Origin: an uncultured Spirochaetaceae bacterium | GTDB taxonomy: Bacteria; Spirochaetota; Spirochaetia; Sphaerochaetales; Sphaerochaetaceae | Direction of reading: 5' to 3' | Length of the DNA stretch: 64,000 bases | NCBI GenBank assembly: GCA_944389145.1 | Contig: CALXLH010000008.1 | Coordinates: 1-64,000 of the forward strand | In this document: positions 52,761-61,221 of the stretch, in pieces | Numbering within the stretch: position 1 is the first letter of the stretch | Layout of the letters: each line of letters opens with the position of its first letter | The notes under the pieces: generated by a model | What the model was told of the DNA's origin: nothing | What the model saw: the letters and a program-made list of their open reading frames with translations, nothing else | Database searches by the model: none | Program-made: the position numbers and the translations under genes

Positions 52761-53393
52761 TCATATCAGCTCCAGATCCGTTCCCTTCGCTCCGCACATC
52801 GGACATGCTGGATCCTCACCATGCGAAGCCTCGAATTCCGTAAGGCAGCGGGAGCATCTGTATCTACGGCTGCCGCTCTCCCTCCTCGCATAGCCGCCAT
52901 CATTGCAATCTATCGCATGGATGATATATGATGCCGCATCCGAAGGGAAACCCTCTCCAGGAGGAGAATCCAGAAGCTCCTGCACCAGGGAGAGCGCACG
53001 GCCGCTCTGCGGAAGCATATACCCAGCCTCTCTCATGATATCCTCAGCGGAAAGCCTTGAGGAACGGGCAATCGCCCTCAGCAGGCGGGAAAGTCCCGGC
53101 TTACCGGCAGCAGAGGCTGCATCCAAGGCCGCCCGCTCCTCCCTGGCCTTGCCCTCCGCGGCATGGGTCATGGCAGACATCACTGCATCCCCCTTCTCCT
53201 GCTGAGGCGGATACTCCACTGGAACGAGGCTTATGGCCCCGCTGGGACATGCATCGGAACAGGCACCGCAGCCTATGCACTTCGTGACATCGATCACGCT
53301 ATCCTCGGTATCGGTAGCCCCGCTCGGACAGACATAGAGACAGAGGCAATCCTTCGTGCACAGCCTTAGATTCCTTACAGCGATCTTCTTCAT
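52761..53393 (-). CDS. 4Fe-4S ferredoxin protein with C-terminal rubredoxin-like zinc/iron ribbon
   Basis: A 210-residue protein. The first 60 residues hold two 4Fe-4S motifs, CTKDCLCLYVCPSG and CIGCGACSDACPSG. The middle is helical and acidic/Ala-rich with no known motif. The last 35 residues contain CSRCLTEF and CPMCGAKG, a metal ribbon. The ATG at 53393 follows AGGAGG by seven nt; a longer frame upstream overlaps the neighbour gene and is not used. It lies 11 bp after the rubrerythrin-like gene, so both should be part of one iron- or oxygen-controlled electron transfer unit. The partner enzymes are unknown. Confidence 0.82.
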   Translation of the reverse strand: MKKIAVRNLRLCTKDCLCLYVCPSGATDTEDSVIDVTKCIGCGACSDACPSGAISLVPVEYPPQQEKGDAVMSAMTHAAEGKAREERAALDAASAAGKPGLSRLLRAIARSSRLSAEDIMREAGYMLPQSGRALSLVQELLDSPPGEGFPSDAASYIIHAIDCNDGGYARRESGSRRYRCSRCLTEFEASHGEDPACPMCGAKGTDLELI

Positions 53394-53404
53394 AGCATAA
53401 CCTC

Positions 53405-54034
53405 CTAGCCTATGGCCTCGAACTTCCATGCGGGAACCTTGCACACAGGGCACATGGATGGAGGCACCTTTCCTACATAGACGAAGCCACATACGCTGCA
53501 GACCCATACCTCTACCCCATCAAGGAAGGCCTCTCCCTCGCTTTCATATCGTGATATAAGCACCTGTATGATACGCTCGACCTTCTCCGCCCATGTACAG
53601 GCACGGAGCGCACCCCTGTCCCCCTGAGAAGAAGCCACGGCCTTCGCCTCAGGATACGACGATCCTATACATTCTTCCGAAAGGGACCTGACCAGCGACA
53701 TATCCGCATCAGGAATGGAAGGAACGGCCGATGTGAAATAATCGGAAATCCTCATGAGCGCTTCGGATTCGCCAGCCTTGTACTGCTTCTCCGCGCCGCG
53801 GGCGAGATTGGAGAAGAGCGCAGCCAGCACGCCAGGAGAGAGCGGGATCATATCGCTATCGACATCTGCTTGGTCTGCGGCCTGCGCCTCCTCTGCCTGC
53901 TCTCCCTCCTCCATGAACATGCTCTTCGGCGCCTTGCACATCGGGCAGGCCCAATCATCAGGGAGATCTCCGAACGGGATCTTCTCGACATCCTCATCAT
54001 ACACATATCCGCAGATAGAGCAGATGTACCTCAT
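53405..54034 (-). CDS. Double rubredoxin protein with a shortened rubrerythrin-like middle
   Basis: A 209-residue protein. Residues 1-42 are a rubredoxin ([22 protein letters not shown]), then an acidic Gln/Ala linker, then about 100 helical residues, then a second rubredoxin ([27 protein letters not shown]). The helices resemble rubrerythrin: [14 protein letters not shown] matches its first helix and [20 protein letters not shown] its later one. However, the region is too short, and the usual EKxH iron ligand reads EKVER. Peroxidase activity through a di-iron site is therefore doubtful. The ATG at 54034 follows GGAGG by four nt. Confidence 0.78.
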   Translation of the reverse strand: MRYICSICGYVYDEDVEKIPFGDLPDDWACPMCKAPKSMFMEEGEQAEEAQAADQADVDSDMIPLSPGVLAALFSNLARGAEKQYKAGESEALMRISDYFTSAVPSIPDADMSLVRSLSEECIGSSYPEAKAVASSQGDRGALRACTWAEKVERIIQVLISRYESEGEAFLDGVEVWVCSVCGFVYVGKVPPSMCPVCKVPAWKFEAIG

Positions 54035-54070
54035 CCTACCTCCTTCCTGACGCATCATGACCAGAATTAA

Positions 54071-54085
54071 TGATAATTATTATCA
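54071..54085. promoter_or_regulatory. Perfect Fur-type 7-1-7 box
   Basis: TGATAATTATTATCA is a perfect inverted repeat with one central base, equal to the Bacillus Fur 7-1-7 consensus TGATAATNATTATCA, and close to PerR boxes. It lies 36 bp before the rubredoxin/rubrerythrin-like gene and just downstream of the candidate -10 at 54088-54093, where a repressor would block transcription. Confidence 0.8.
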
Positions 54086-54087
54086 AT

Positions 54088-54115
54088 AGAGTATCATTAC
54101 TAGCACAGAAGTCAA
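54088..54115 (-). promoter_or_regulatory. Promoter of the rubredoxin-ferredoxin operon
   Basis: On the minus strand TTGACT (54110-54115), a 16-nt spacer and TACTCT (54088-54093). The Fur-type box begins 2 bp downstream of the -10. Confidence 0.4.
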
Positions 54116-54253
54116 CAAAAATTTAAAAGGATGTATGTGGCCAGATTCCTGCATCAATATAAAATGCATAAAATAATACTGTATTAGGAATATAATTAAA
54201 GAATTATACTGTAAAATGATATATAAGGAAAGGCGCGTCACCGCGCCCTTCGA
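54116..54253. other. AT-rich intergenic region with terminator of the sugar ABC operon
   Basis: The minus-strand ABC operon ends with GGCGCG/CGCGCC (54232-54237 and 54242-54247, 4-nt loop) followed by TTTCC, an intrinsic terminator. The remaining 54120-54230 is strongly AT-rich with no ORF or clear signal. Confidence 0.6.
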
Positions 54254-55105
54254 TCACCCCTTTATTCCAGTCATTGTCAATGATTGTATGAACTGTTTCT
54301 GGAACAGCAGGAAGAGTATCAGGACAGGAAGCGTCATCAGCGAGGAGAAAGCGAATATCTGTCCCCAGAATATGTAGACATCCGTTGAAAGCGCACGGAG
54401 TGCCAGAGGCAGCGTCCTCCAGGTCTCGTCCCTCGTCACCAGCGTCGGCCAGAGCACGTCTCCCCATATCCTTATGAAGCCCATTATCGCAACGGTCGCT
54501 ATGATGGGCTTCGAAAGCGGCATCATGATCTTCCAGAAAACCCCGGAGTACTTCTCGCCATCGACCACGGCAGCCTCGACAAGCTCCTGAGGCATGCCCT
54601 TGAAATGGTTATAGAAGAGGAATATGAACATAGGGTATCCGGCAGAAGGAATGGCCAGTCCCCAGATCGTATTCATCAATCCCATCGAGTTGACGACGAT
54701 GAACTTGTTGATGATCACGGACTCCGTAGGAACGACGGCAAGCGCGATGACGAGGGAGATGATGATTCCCTTCCCCCTGAAGGCAAGCATGCCAAGAGCA
54801 TAGCCGATCATGGAGTTCACGACGATCTCGATGCCGACATTCAGTATCGCGATGAGCGCTGAGTTCTTGAAGAACCTCCAGAACTGTCCCTCCACCATGA
54901 TCGTCGAGTAGTTGCCCAGGCTCAGCTGTCCCGTAGGAAGGAATGCCTTTATCGTAGACATATCGCTGACGATCTGCGTATCGGTCTTGAACGATGAGAC
55001 GAACATATAGAGGATAGGAAGCACGAAGACACATGCCACCAGCACATAAAGCACCATGCTGACGACCTTCATCGTCATGGTTCTCGATCTAGACATTGCC
55101 TGCAT
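54254..55105 (-). CDS. Sugar ABC transporter permease (MalG type)
   Basis: A 283-residue inner-membrane protein with about six membrane segments and the EAA loop (QELVEAAVVDGEKYSGVFWK, then PLSKPI) that docks to the ATPase. It forms a channel with the upstream permease and takes sugar from the binding protein at 56053-57342. GGAG precedes the ATG. The gene order binding protein, permease, permease matches CUT1 carbohydrate importers. The ATPase is not encoded here and is probably shared from elsewhere. Confidence 0.92.
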   Translation of the reverse strand: MQAMSRSRTMTMKVVSMVLYVLVACVFVLPILYMFVSSFKTDTQIVSDMSTIKAFLPTGQLSLGNYSTIMVEGQFWRFFKNSALIAILNVGIEIVVNSMIGYALGMLAFRGKGIIISLVIALAVVPTESVIINKFIVVNSMGLMNTIWGLAIPSAGYPMFIFLFYNHFKGMPQELVEAAVVDGEKYSGVFWKIMMPLSKPIIATVAIMGFIRIWGDVLWPTLVTRDETWRTLPLALRALSTDVYIFWGQIFAFSSLMTLPVLILFLLFQKQFIQSLTMTGIKG

Positions 55106-55106
55106 A

Positions 55107-55991
55107 TCACTTCTCCCTCATCAGGTAGTTCTGCAGCAGCGAGATGGCAAGCACTATCAGGAAGAACACCACCGCTATCGCAGAGGAATACCCCTGCTGA
55201 TTATTGAGGAATCCTACCTTATACAGCTGATACACCACCGATACCGTAGAATTGCTTGGACCGCCATTCGTCAGGACATATACCTGCGTAAAGAGCTTCA
55301 GCGTATTGATCGTGACAGACACGAGCACATATACCATAGTATTGCGCAGGAGAGGAACCGTAACGAACCAGAAGCGCTTTACCGCACCGCATCCATCCAG
55401 CATCGCCGCCTCGTAAAGCTCTCCCGGGATATACTGCAGCCCGCCAAGGATGATTAGCATCTCAAGGCCGAGCGTCTGCCATATATACATGACCGCCAGG
55501 CAGCCCAAGGCAAGATCAGGATCCTGCAGCCAGGTATGCGGCTCAACGCCGAATAGACCCAGCAGCGAGTTCATTATCCCCGTTGAGCCAGGGGAGAATA
55601 TGAATGACCATACGACAGCGACTACGGTCATGGTCACGACCTGCGGACTGAAGTAGATCGCGCGGAATACCTTTACGCTCTTCAGCGGCCTGTTGACGAA
55701 TACGGCGAGTATCGTTCCGAGCACGACTACGGCCGGAACGACCATTACCGCATATATTCCAGTATTGATGAACGACTGTCTGGTAGTACCATTCGTAAAT
55801 ACCTTCACGAAGTTCTCAAGCCCTGTGAACTCGACGCTGCGGCCAGGGCGCATGACCAGCATCTTGTCGGTAAACGAATACACAAGGGACATCAGGAACG
55901 GAAGGAGTATGAATAAAGAGATCAGAACCAGCGCCGGCGCAGAGAAGAGCCACGCCACGCGAGCCTGATCGCGTCGCAGTCCACTTTTCAT
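55107..55991 (-). CDS. Sugar ABC transporter permease (MalF type)
   Basis: A 294-residue permease with six membrane segments, beginning RRDQARVAWLFSAPALVLIS, and an EAA loop (PGELYEAAMLDGCGAVKRFW, VTVPLLRN). It pairs with the next gene, 1 bp away. CUT1 family, so di- or oligosaccharide import is likely. Confidence 0.92.
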   Translation of the reverse strand: MKSGLRRDQARVAWLFSAPALVLISLFILLPFLMSLVYSFTDKMLVMRPGRSVEFTGLENFVKVFTNGTTRQSFINTGIYAVMVVPAVVVLGTILAVFVNRPLKSVKVFRAIYFSPQVVTMTVVAVVWSFIFSPGSTGIMNSLLGLFGVEPHTWLQDPDLALGCLAVMYIWQTLGLEMLIILGGLQYIPGELYEAAMLDGCGAVKRFWFVTVPLLRNTMVYVLVSVTINTLKLFTQVYVLTNGGPSNSTVSVVYQLYKVGFLNNQQGYSSAIAVVFFLIVLAISLLQNYLMREK

Positions 55992-56013
55992 CCTGTCCTC
56001 CTAGGAACATGAA

Positions 56014-56040
56014 GGCCGTAAAGGACATCCCTTTACGGCC
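56014..56040 (-). other. Strong hairpin between binding-protein and permease genes
   Basis: GGCCGTAAAGG and CCTTTACGGCC (56014-56024 and 56030-56040) form a perfect 11-bp stem with a 5-nt loop in the 61-bp gap. No U-tract follows. Such hairpins protect the 3' end of the binding-protein mRNA and raise its level over the permeases, as between malE and malF. Confidence 0.65.
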
Positions 56041-56052
56041 CCGTATCGATGG

Positions 56053-57342
56053 CTAGTTATTCCAGCCGTTATCTATGATGACCTCGTCGATCTCCTGAGA
56101 TGCATTGTGGAGAGCAGTATATGGATCGGCTCCTCCGATGACATCGCTGTAAACCGACTGCATCGCATTATAGATGGTCATATGAGCAGGAGTGAGCGGG
56201 CGAAGCACGGAGATGCCTGCCTCAAGCTGCTGCCTGTAGAGATACAGCCTGCCGCCTTCCTGAAGGTTCTCGACCTGATCCATGACGGACTTGCGTGAAG
56301 GAATGGCTCCATTGAAATCCGTGACGGTGAGGATATTCTCCGGCTCAAGGGCCTTCTCAAGGATCGTCCATGCAGCCTCGGCCTTGCCGTTATCAGCAGC
56401 AGCCGTGGTCATCGCCCATACGGTCGAGCCAGAGCAGGTGAATACGCCGCCTCCGAGATCCGGGCAAGGAACGAGGATCGCGTCATCGCCGAGGAAGTTC
56501 ACATGATCAGCGTACTTCCAGTGGCCAAGAAGCGCGAGTGCACTCTCCTTCCTCTCATAGAAGCCGTTCTCATAATCGCATGCGCCATTGATATAGTCCT
56601 GATCGACCATCCACTGAAGATACTCGAACGCAGCAACCGTCTCAGGGCTGTCAAGGGTACCGGCAGTAAGCATCGTCTCCTCATCGAGGTAGTCTCCTCC
56701 GAAGGAAGCGAGGAACGGCATATACTGGAAGTAGAGCGAAGATGGCTTGTTCTGGCGGATATAGAGAGGATAAGGAACGCCGCTCTCCTGAAGCTTCTCG
56801 AGCGCATCCTCGAACTCCTCCTTCGTCCAGGCATCCTCCCAGCTCTCCGGAATCCTCACGCCAGCGTTCTCGAGCATGGACTTGTTAGCCCAGAGAGCCA
56901 TGCCTGCATCGAACTGCGCAACCGAGACGATCTGGCCATCATAGCTTGTCTCACCCTGCACGGAAGGGATGAGATCCGCGTACAGCTCATCGCTCATATA
57001 CTCACCAAGCGGCTGGATAAGGCCCGATGTGTAGTATGAAGGGATCATTAGATAGTCAGCGATGATAAGCTCCGGCGTGTCTCCTACGAGCGGAGATACC
57101 TGAAGCTTCTGATCAAGCTCATCCTTAGGATAGTACTCATCGGTGATGACGATACCCGTCTCGGACTCGATCCTGTCGAGTATTTCCTTATACTTAGCAT
57201 CCTCTGAACCGCTGCTGACCCACACCTTTATGGTAACAGGGCCATCGGATGCAGCTGCAGCCTGAGTCTCGCTGCTACCTCCCGCAAAGACAGTGGAAAG
57301 CGTGAAAAGAGCAAGCAGCATAAGAGTCAATAACTTCTTCAT
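56053..57342 (-). CDS. Sugar ABC transporter substrate-binding protein
   Basis: A 429-residue extracellular solute-binding protein of family 1. It begins MKKLLTLMLLALFTLSTVFA, a signal peptide likely cut before GGSSETQ; there is no lipobox Cys. Features include VTIKVWVSSGSEDAKYKEIL, ELIIADYLMIPSYYTSGLI and AALALLGHWKYA-like (SALALLGHWKYADHVNF). The ATG at 57342 follows GGGAGG by six nt; a longer frame covers the operator. Its sugar is not known, but the LacI regulon with GH13 and PfkB genes suggests sucrose or a related glucoside. Confidence 0.92.
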   Translation of the reverse strand: MKKLLTLMLLALFTLSTVFAGGSSETQAAAASDGPVTIKVWVSSGSEDAKYKEILDRIESETGIVITDEYYPKDELDQKLQVSPLVGDTPELIIADYLMIPSYYTSGLIQPLGEYMSDELYADLIPSVQGETSYDGQIVSVAQFDAGMALWANKSMLENAGVRIPESWEDAWTKEEFEDALEKLQESGVPYPLYIRQNKPSSLYFQYMPFLASFGGDYLDEETMLTAGTLDSPETVAAFEYLQWMVDQDYINGACDYENGFYERKESALALLGHWKYADHVNFLGDDAILVPCPDLGGGVFTCSGSTVWAMTTAAADNGKAEAAWTILEKALEPENILTVTDFNGAIPSRKSVMDQVENLQEGGRLYLYRQQLEAGISVLRPLTPAHMTIYNAMQSVYSDVIGGADPYTALHNASQEIDEVIIDNGWNN

Positions 57343-57358
57343 GTTGAACCTCCCTGGA

Positions 57359-57376
57359 ATATCAAACGGTTGATAT
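57359..57376. promoter_or_regulatory. LacI-type palindrome in the leader of the sugar ABC operon
   Basis: ATATCAAACGGTTGATAT is an 18-bp palindrome with one mismatched pair around a central CG, as LacI-family operators have. It lies just downstream of the predicted start of the minus-strand transcript (near 57388). Confidence 0.6.
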
Positions 57377-57394
57377 AATTCCAAATCCAAACCC

Positions 57395-57422
57395 AGTATA
57401 AACCCGCATATTTACTTGTCAA
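57395..57422 (-). promoter_or_regulatory. Promoter of the sugar ABC operon
   Basis: On the minus strand a perfect TTGACA (57417-57422), a 16-nt spacer and TATACT (57395-57400). It is flanked on both sides by LacI-type palindromes (57359-57376 and 57441-57452). Confidence 0.75.
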
Positions 57423-57440
57423 CACAAATCTTCAATAATA

Positions 57441-57452
57441 TTAACCGCTTAA
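57441..57452. promoter_or_regulatory. LacI-type operator upstream of the sugar ABC promoter
   Basis: TTAACCGCTTAA, embedded in ATTAACCGCTTAACAT, is the classic LacI/CcpA-like palindrome around CG. The run CGCTTAACATA recurs before the GH13 gene at 59371-59386. Confidence 0.6.
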
Positions 57453-57505
57453 CATAAATATAACGAGCCATTCACCGCCAGACCAAGATAAGGCAGGAAA
57501 TCTGC

Positions 57506-58261
57506 TCACAAAGGATCCCGCGATGTCCTCGCATCTCCGAAGAAGAACATGAAATCCTGGATCTCCGTCGCCATCATCCCGCCGTTGGCCCTGTACCAGT
57601 CAGCCGCTGCCTTCTGCACGGACCTGTCATACCAGCAGCTCCTGAACTGGATCTCCCCATCATCTATGATCATATACTGAGCGCTCTTGTCGGGATCATC
57701 AGGGCGCCTGTACGAGACGCTTCCGGGGTTGAGCCACAGCCTGTCCCCCTGAAGCATATGGACGCACTGCCTGTGCGAATGGCCGAATATCATGCGGCGG
57801 CCGCGATCGCCGCGATGAGGCCCGTTCCAATGCTCATCCCAATAAGCATCGAAAGCATAAGGAGATTCTATGATACCATATTTATCATCATACTGATGCT
57901 GGATGATGTAGTCATATCCATCGGCAGAGAATGAGAGATGATATGGCATGCTATCCAGATACGCCACCCTATCATCATCGAGCAACCTGCAGTTATGATG
58001 GATCCACTTGAAATCAGGGCCATCAGGCATATATCGCTCATCGGACCGGTAGACCCTTATAAGATGGTCATCATGGTTGCCGCGGACAAGAGCGCAGGGC
58101 TTGCCATAAGAACGGAAGAAATCGAGCACGAATACCGGATCGATGCCGTAATCCACGAAATCACCAGCGAAGGCCACTAGGTCGATATCAGGCTCAGCAC
58201 GAAAGACTGCCTCCAGAGCCTGACGATTGCTGTGTATGTCAGAAATCACGAGGATGCGCAT
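57506..58261 (-). CDS. Metallophosphoesterase (YfcE-like)
   Basis: A 251-residue calcineurin-like phosphoesterase. The metal ligands are in ISDIHSNRQALEAV, FAGDFVDYG, RGNHDDH, and IFGHSHRQ. An insert with IIQHQYDDKYG separates the last two. The substrate is unknown. It lies between lacI and the sugar ABC operon on the same strand, but the 50-bp and larger gaps leave co-regulation open. Confidence 0.85.
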   Translation of the reverse strand: MRILVISDIHSNRQALEAVFRAEPDIDLVAFAGDFVDYGIDPVFVLDFFRSYGKPCALVRGNHDDHLIRVYRSDERYMPDGPDFKWIHHNCRLLDDDRVAYLDSMPYHLSFSADGYDYIIQHQYDDKYGIIESPYAFDAYWDEHWNGPHRGDRGRRMIFGHSHRQCVHMLQGDRLWLNPGSVSYRRPDDPDKSAQYMIIDDGEIQFRSCWYDRSVQKAAADWYRANGGMMATEIQDFMFFFGDARTSRDPL

Positions 58262-58310
58262 ATTACCTCCGGCCTAGTATTATCCTAAGGCATGACAAAC
58301 GGTCAACATA

Positions 58311-59291
58311 TCATGTGCTCTCCCTGACGACCAAGGAAACACCCAGCTTTATCACGGAAGAAGGGAATGATCCGGCCTTCCATGCAGCCTCAAGCGATGA
58401 TATTGCCATGATGGCCATCTCCCTGACAGGCTGCCTGATCGTAGTAAGGGCGGGCCTCAGCATCGAGGCAAGCCATGTATCATCGAATCCGATGATCCTC
58501 AGCCGCTCAGGGACGGGGATGGCTCTCCGCGCAGCCTCCCTGATGGCCTCTGCCGCGATTATGTCGCTGGAGCAGAAGAGGGAATCCATCGCAGGGTTCT
58601 CATCGAAGACATGGGAAAGGAGCGCATAGTAATCCTGGGCATGGAACATCTCCTTGGATGCATGGTATACCGCAGCCTCCCGGCCATGCAGAGAAAGGCT
58701 CTCGGTAAAGCCGCTGACCCTGCCATCGGCAGGCATAGCCTCATCCTGATCCCCGGCAATCATGACGAAATCGGTACCGCCACGCTCAAGAAGATGCTCT
58801 GCAGCAAGCCTTCCACCATCATAATTGTCACATACTATGGAAATCGCGCCATCAAGCCCTGCCCTTTCGATCGAAGCGACAGGAACGGCATAATCGACGA
58901 GGCGAGCCGCCTTGAAATTACCAGAGCACAGGATTATCCCGGAAACCCTGTTCTTCTTGCACTGGTCGAGGAACCCGATCTCCTTATCCTCATTTCCATC
59001 GGAGACGAACAAGAGAGGCTGCATTCCCCTGGCCTCAAGCTCATCATCGAGGTATTTGACGAGGGTTGGGAAATACGGATTCAGCAGCGTCGGGATTATT
59101 ATGCCGACCATCGATGAATTGCTCTGGCTGAGGGATCTGGCTATCTCATTCGGCTGATACTTGAGCTTGCGCATCGCAGCCTCGACCTTCTCTCTCGCCT
59201 TCGGGCTGATATACCCGCGGTTATTAAGTATCCTCGATACCGTACCGACGCTCAGTCCCGCCTCGGCAGCCACGTCCTTTATCGTCGCCAT
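58311..59291 (-). CDS. LacI-family transcriptional regulator
   Basis: A 326-residue repressor. The N-terminal helix-turn-helix and hinge are complete (MATIKDVAAEAGLSVGTVSR, then KLKYQPNEIARSL), followed by a periplasmic-binding-protein-like sensor domain (SMVGIIIPTLLNPYFPTLVK, GFDDTWLASMLRPALTTI). The ATG at 59291 follows AGGAGG by five nt; the open frame upstream lacks support. It is divergent from the GH13 gene, and palindromes of the LacI type lie before GH13, the sugar ABC operon and perhaps the last operon, so it is probably their repressor. Confidence 0.94.
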   Translation of the reverse strand: MATIKDVAAEAGLSVGTVSRILNNRGYISPKAREKVEAAMRKLKYQPNEIARSLSQSNSSMVGIIIPTLLNPYFPTLVKYLDDELEARGMQPLLFVSDGNEDKEIGFLDQCKKNRVSGIILCSGNFKAARLVDYAVPVASIERAGLDGAISIVCDNYDGGRLAAEHLLERGGTDFVMIAGDQDEAMPADGRVSGFTESLSLHGREAAVYHASKEMFHAQDYYALLSHVFDENPAMDSLFCSSDIIAAEAIREAARRAIPVPERLRIIGFDDTWLASMLRPALTTIRQPVREMAIMAISSLEAAWKAGSFPSSVIKLGVSLVVREST

Positions 59292-59340
59292 AAAGCCCTC
59301 CTGCTCTGATGATAGCACATTATCATTGGGAATATTGTGC

Positions 59341-59382
59341 TTGCATGGTCATTATTTGAGTCATATTATAATAAACGCTTAA
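59341..59382 (+). promoter_or_regulatory. Promoter and LacI-type operator of the GH13 gene
   Basis: TTGCAT (59341-59346), a 17-nt spacer and TATTAT (59364-59369) form the promoter; an overlapping TATAAT lies at 59367-59372. The operator-like ATAAACGCTTAA (59371-59382) covers the predicted start site, matching 10 of 12 positions of the site at 57441-57452. Confidence 0.6.
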
Positions 59383-59397
59383 CATACGGAGGCTGAG

Positions 59398-61221
59398 ATG
59401 GCATACCCTGATAGATTCATGGCGGTGAAGGATGAGCTTGAATGGCTGTACATGGAACTCTATGGCAACAGGGATATGCTGCTTGAACTGGAAACGATCA
59501 TGGCAGGGGCCGCCGCATCCAGGAAGGCCGAGCTCAACGGGCTTGATGAGAAGAGGCTTGCCGATCCCCAGTGGTTTCTAAGGAGCAACGCAGTCGGGGA
59601 GACGATGTATACGAACCTCTTTGCAGGTACGTTCAAGGGGCTTGCTGCTAAGGTCGGTTATCTCAAGAAGCTGGGCATCACCTACCTGCACCTGATGCCG
59701 TTCCTGAAAACACCGGACAAGGATAATGATGGAGGCTTCGCCGTCAGCGACTTCCTCGATACGGACAGGAAGCTTGGGACGCCTGATGATGTCGAGGCCT
59801 TGGCTGATGTGCTGAGGGATAACGGCATAAGCCTCTGCATGGACTTCGTGATGAACCATACCTCGGATGAGCATGAGTGGGCCATGAAGGCGAAGGAAGG
59901 AGATCCTAAGGCTCAGGATATGTACATGACCTTCCCGGACAGGACCATTCCTGATGAGTTCGAGAGGACGATGCCGGAGGTATTCCCGGAGACTGCTCCG
60001 GGGAACTTCATATACTCAGAGGAGATGGGCCGATGGGTACTCTCCACCTTCTACCCGAAGCAGTGGGACCTCAACTACCATAACCCCGCTGTGTTCAATG
60101 CGATAGCCGAGGCCATGCTCATATGGGCAAACAGGGGCGTTGAGGTATTCCGTCTCGATGCTGTCCCATATATCTGGAAGGAGCTGGGAACCAACTGCCG
60201 GAACCTTCCACGCGTCCATACGATCGTCAGGATGATAAGGCTTATACTCGAGGCAGTCGCTCCCTCGGTGATACTCAAAGGAGAGGTCGTGATGGCGCCG
60301 AAGGAGCTTGCCGCGTACTTCGGCACGGAGGAAAAGCCGGAATGCCATCTCCTGTATGGCGTCTCTGCGATGGTGAACATATGGGGAGCGCTGGCATCTG
60401 AGGATATCAGGCTGCTGAAATGCCAGATAGAGGACCTCTTATCCCTACCCGGCCATTCTGCCTTCGTGAACTATGTGCGATGCCATGATGACATAGGCTG
60501 GGGCTTCGATGAGAAGAAGGAAGCAGAGCTCGGCATAGATCCCCTCCTACACAAGATCTTCCAGTATCGCTTCTGGTCCGGGGAGTTTCCCGGCTCATAC
60601 GCATGCGGCGGGCTTTATAACTATGACCCGGAGACAGAGGATGCCCGTACGGTAGGCACGACGGCATCGCTTATCGGGCTGGAACGCGCCAGCGATGCGA
60701 AGGAAAGGGAGATGGCAATCAGGCGCTTCCGCCTCATATATGCCACGGTATTCGCGCTGAAAGGACTGCCTCTGATAAACAGCGGCGATGAGATCGGGAT
60801 GCTCAACGACGAGGATTATGTGCTCGATCCGGAGAAGAAAGACGACTCCAGATACCTTCACCGTCCACGCTTCGACTGGGACAAGGAGAGGAAGGCCAGC
60901 AGGAACGGAACCACTGAGAACAGGCTATTCTCGATCATCACGGACCTGGAAGGGATAAGGAACGGCTCTCCGCTGTTCGAGCCAGAGGCAGAGGTCTTCA
61001 CCTGGGATAGTCATAACGACAAGGTCTTCGCGCTCCGCAGGAGGAATGGAGGAAAGACGCTGCTTGCCGTATTCAACTACTCCCACGAGATACAGAAGGC
61101 AAGATTCGAATACTTCACTGGCCGCTACCATGACCTCCTTACAGGACGAGAGGTAGAGCCAGGCCTGTGGTTCGAGCTCTCTCCATATCAGGTTCTGTTC
61201 TTGGCAGACTACGAGGCCTAG
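59398..61221 (+). CDS. GH13 enzyme of the amylosucrase / sucrose hydrolase type
   Basis: A 607-residue glycoside hydrolase of family 13, close to subfamily 4. A helical N-terminal region precedes the (beta/alpha)8 barrel with LGITYLHLMPFLKTP, MDFVMNHTSDEHEWA, the nucleophile in GVEVFRLDAVPYIWK, the acid/base in LKGEVVMAP and the third acid in VRCHDDIGWGF. A C-terminal beta domain ends it. The stretch TFPDRTIPDEFERTMPEVFP is typical of amylosucrases, which use sucrose to make glucan or hydrolyse it. No signal peptide, so it acts in the cytoplasm on imported sugar. GGAGG lies five nt before the ATG. Which reaction dominates cannot be told. Confidence 0.85.
   Translation: MAYPDRFMAVKDELEWLYMELYGNRDMLLELETIMAGAAASRKAELNGLDEKRLADPQWFLRSNAVGETMYTNLFAGTFKGLAAKVGYLKKLGITYLHLMPFLKTPDKDNDGGFAVSDFLDTDRKLGTPDDVEALADVLRDNGISLCMDFVMNHTSDEHEWAMKAKEGDPKAQDMYMTFPDRTIPDEFERTMPEVFPETAPGNFIYSEEMGRWVLSTFYPKQWDLNYHNPAVFNAIAEAMLIWANRGVEVFRLDAVPYIWKELGTNCRNLPRVHTIVRMIRLILEAVAPSVILKGEVVMAPKELAAYFGTEEKPECHLLYGVSAMVNIWGALASEDIRLLKCQIEDLLSLPGHSAFVNYVRCHDDIGWGFDEKKEAELGIDPLLHKIFQYRFWSGEFPGSYACGGLYNYDPETEDARTVGTTASLIGLERASDAKEREMAIRRFRLIYATVFALKGLPLINSGDEIGMLNDEDYVLDPEKKDDSRYLHRPRFDWDKERKASRNGTTENRLFSIITDLEGIRNGSPLFEPEAEVFTWDSHNDKVFALRRRNGGKTLLAVFNYSHEIQKARFEYFTGRYHDLLTGREVEPGLWFELSPYQVLFLADYEA

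Noticed and set aside
52761-53507. 38-codon N-terminal extension of the ferredoxin protein
   Set aside because: It lies over the end of the upstream gene, and the AGGAGG site points to the ATG at 53393.
54254-55991. Use of the ABC ATPase at 62252-63217 by the sugar permeases
   Set aside because: The ATPase is adjacent to an FbpA-like binding protein on the other strand and resembles FbpC rather than MsmK/UgpC; a shared sugar ATPase elsewhere is more likely.
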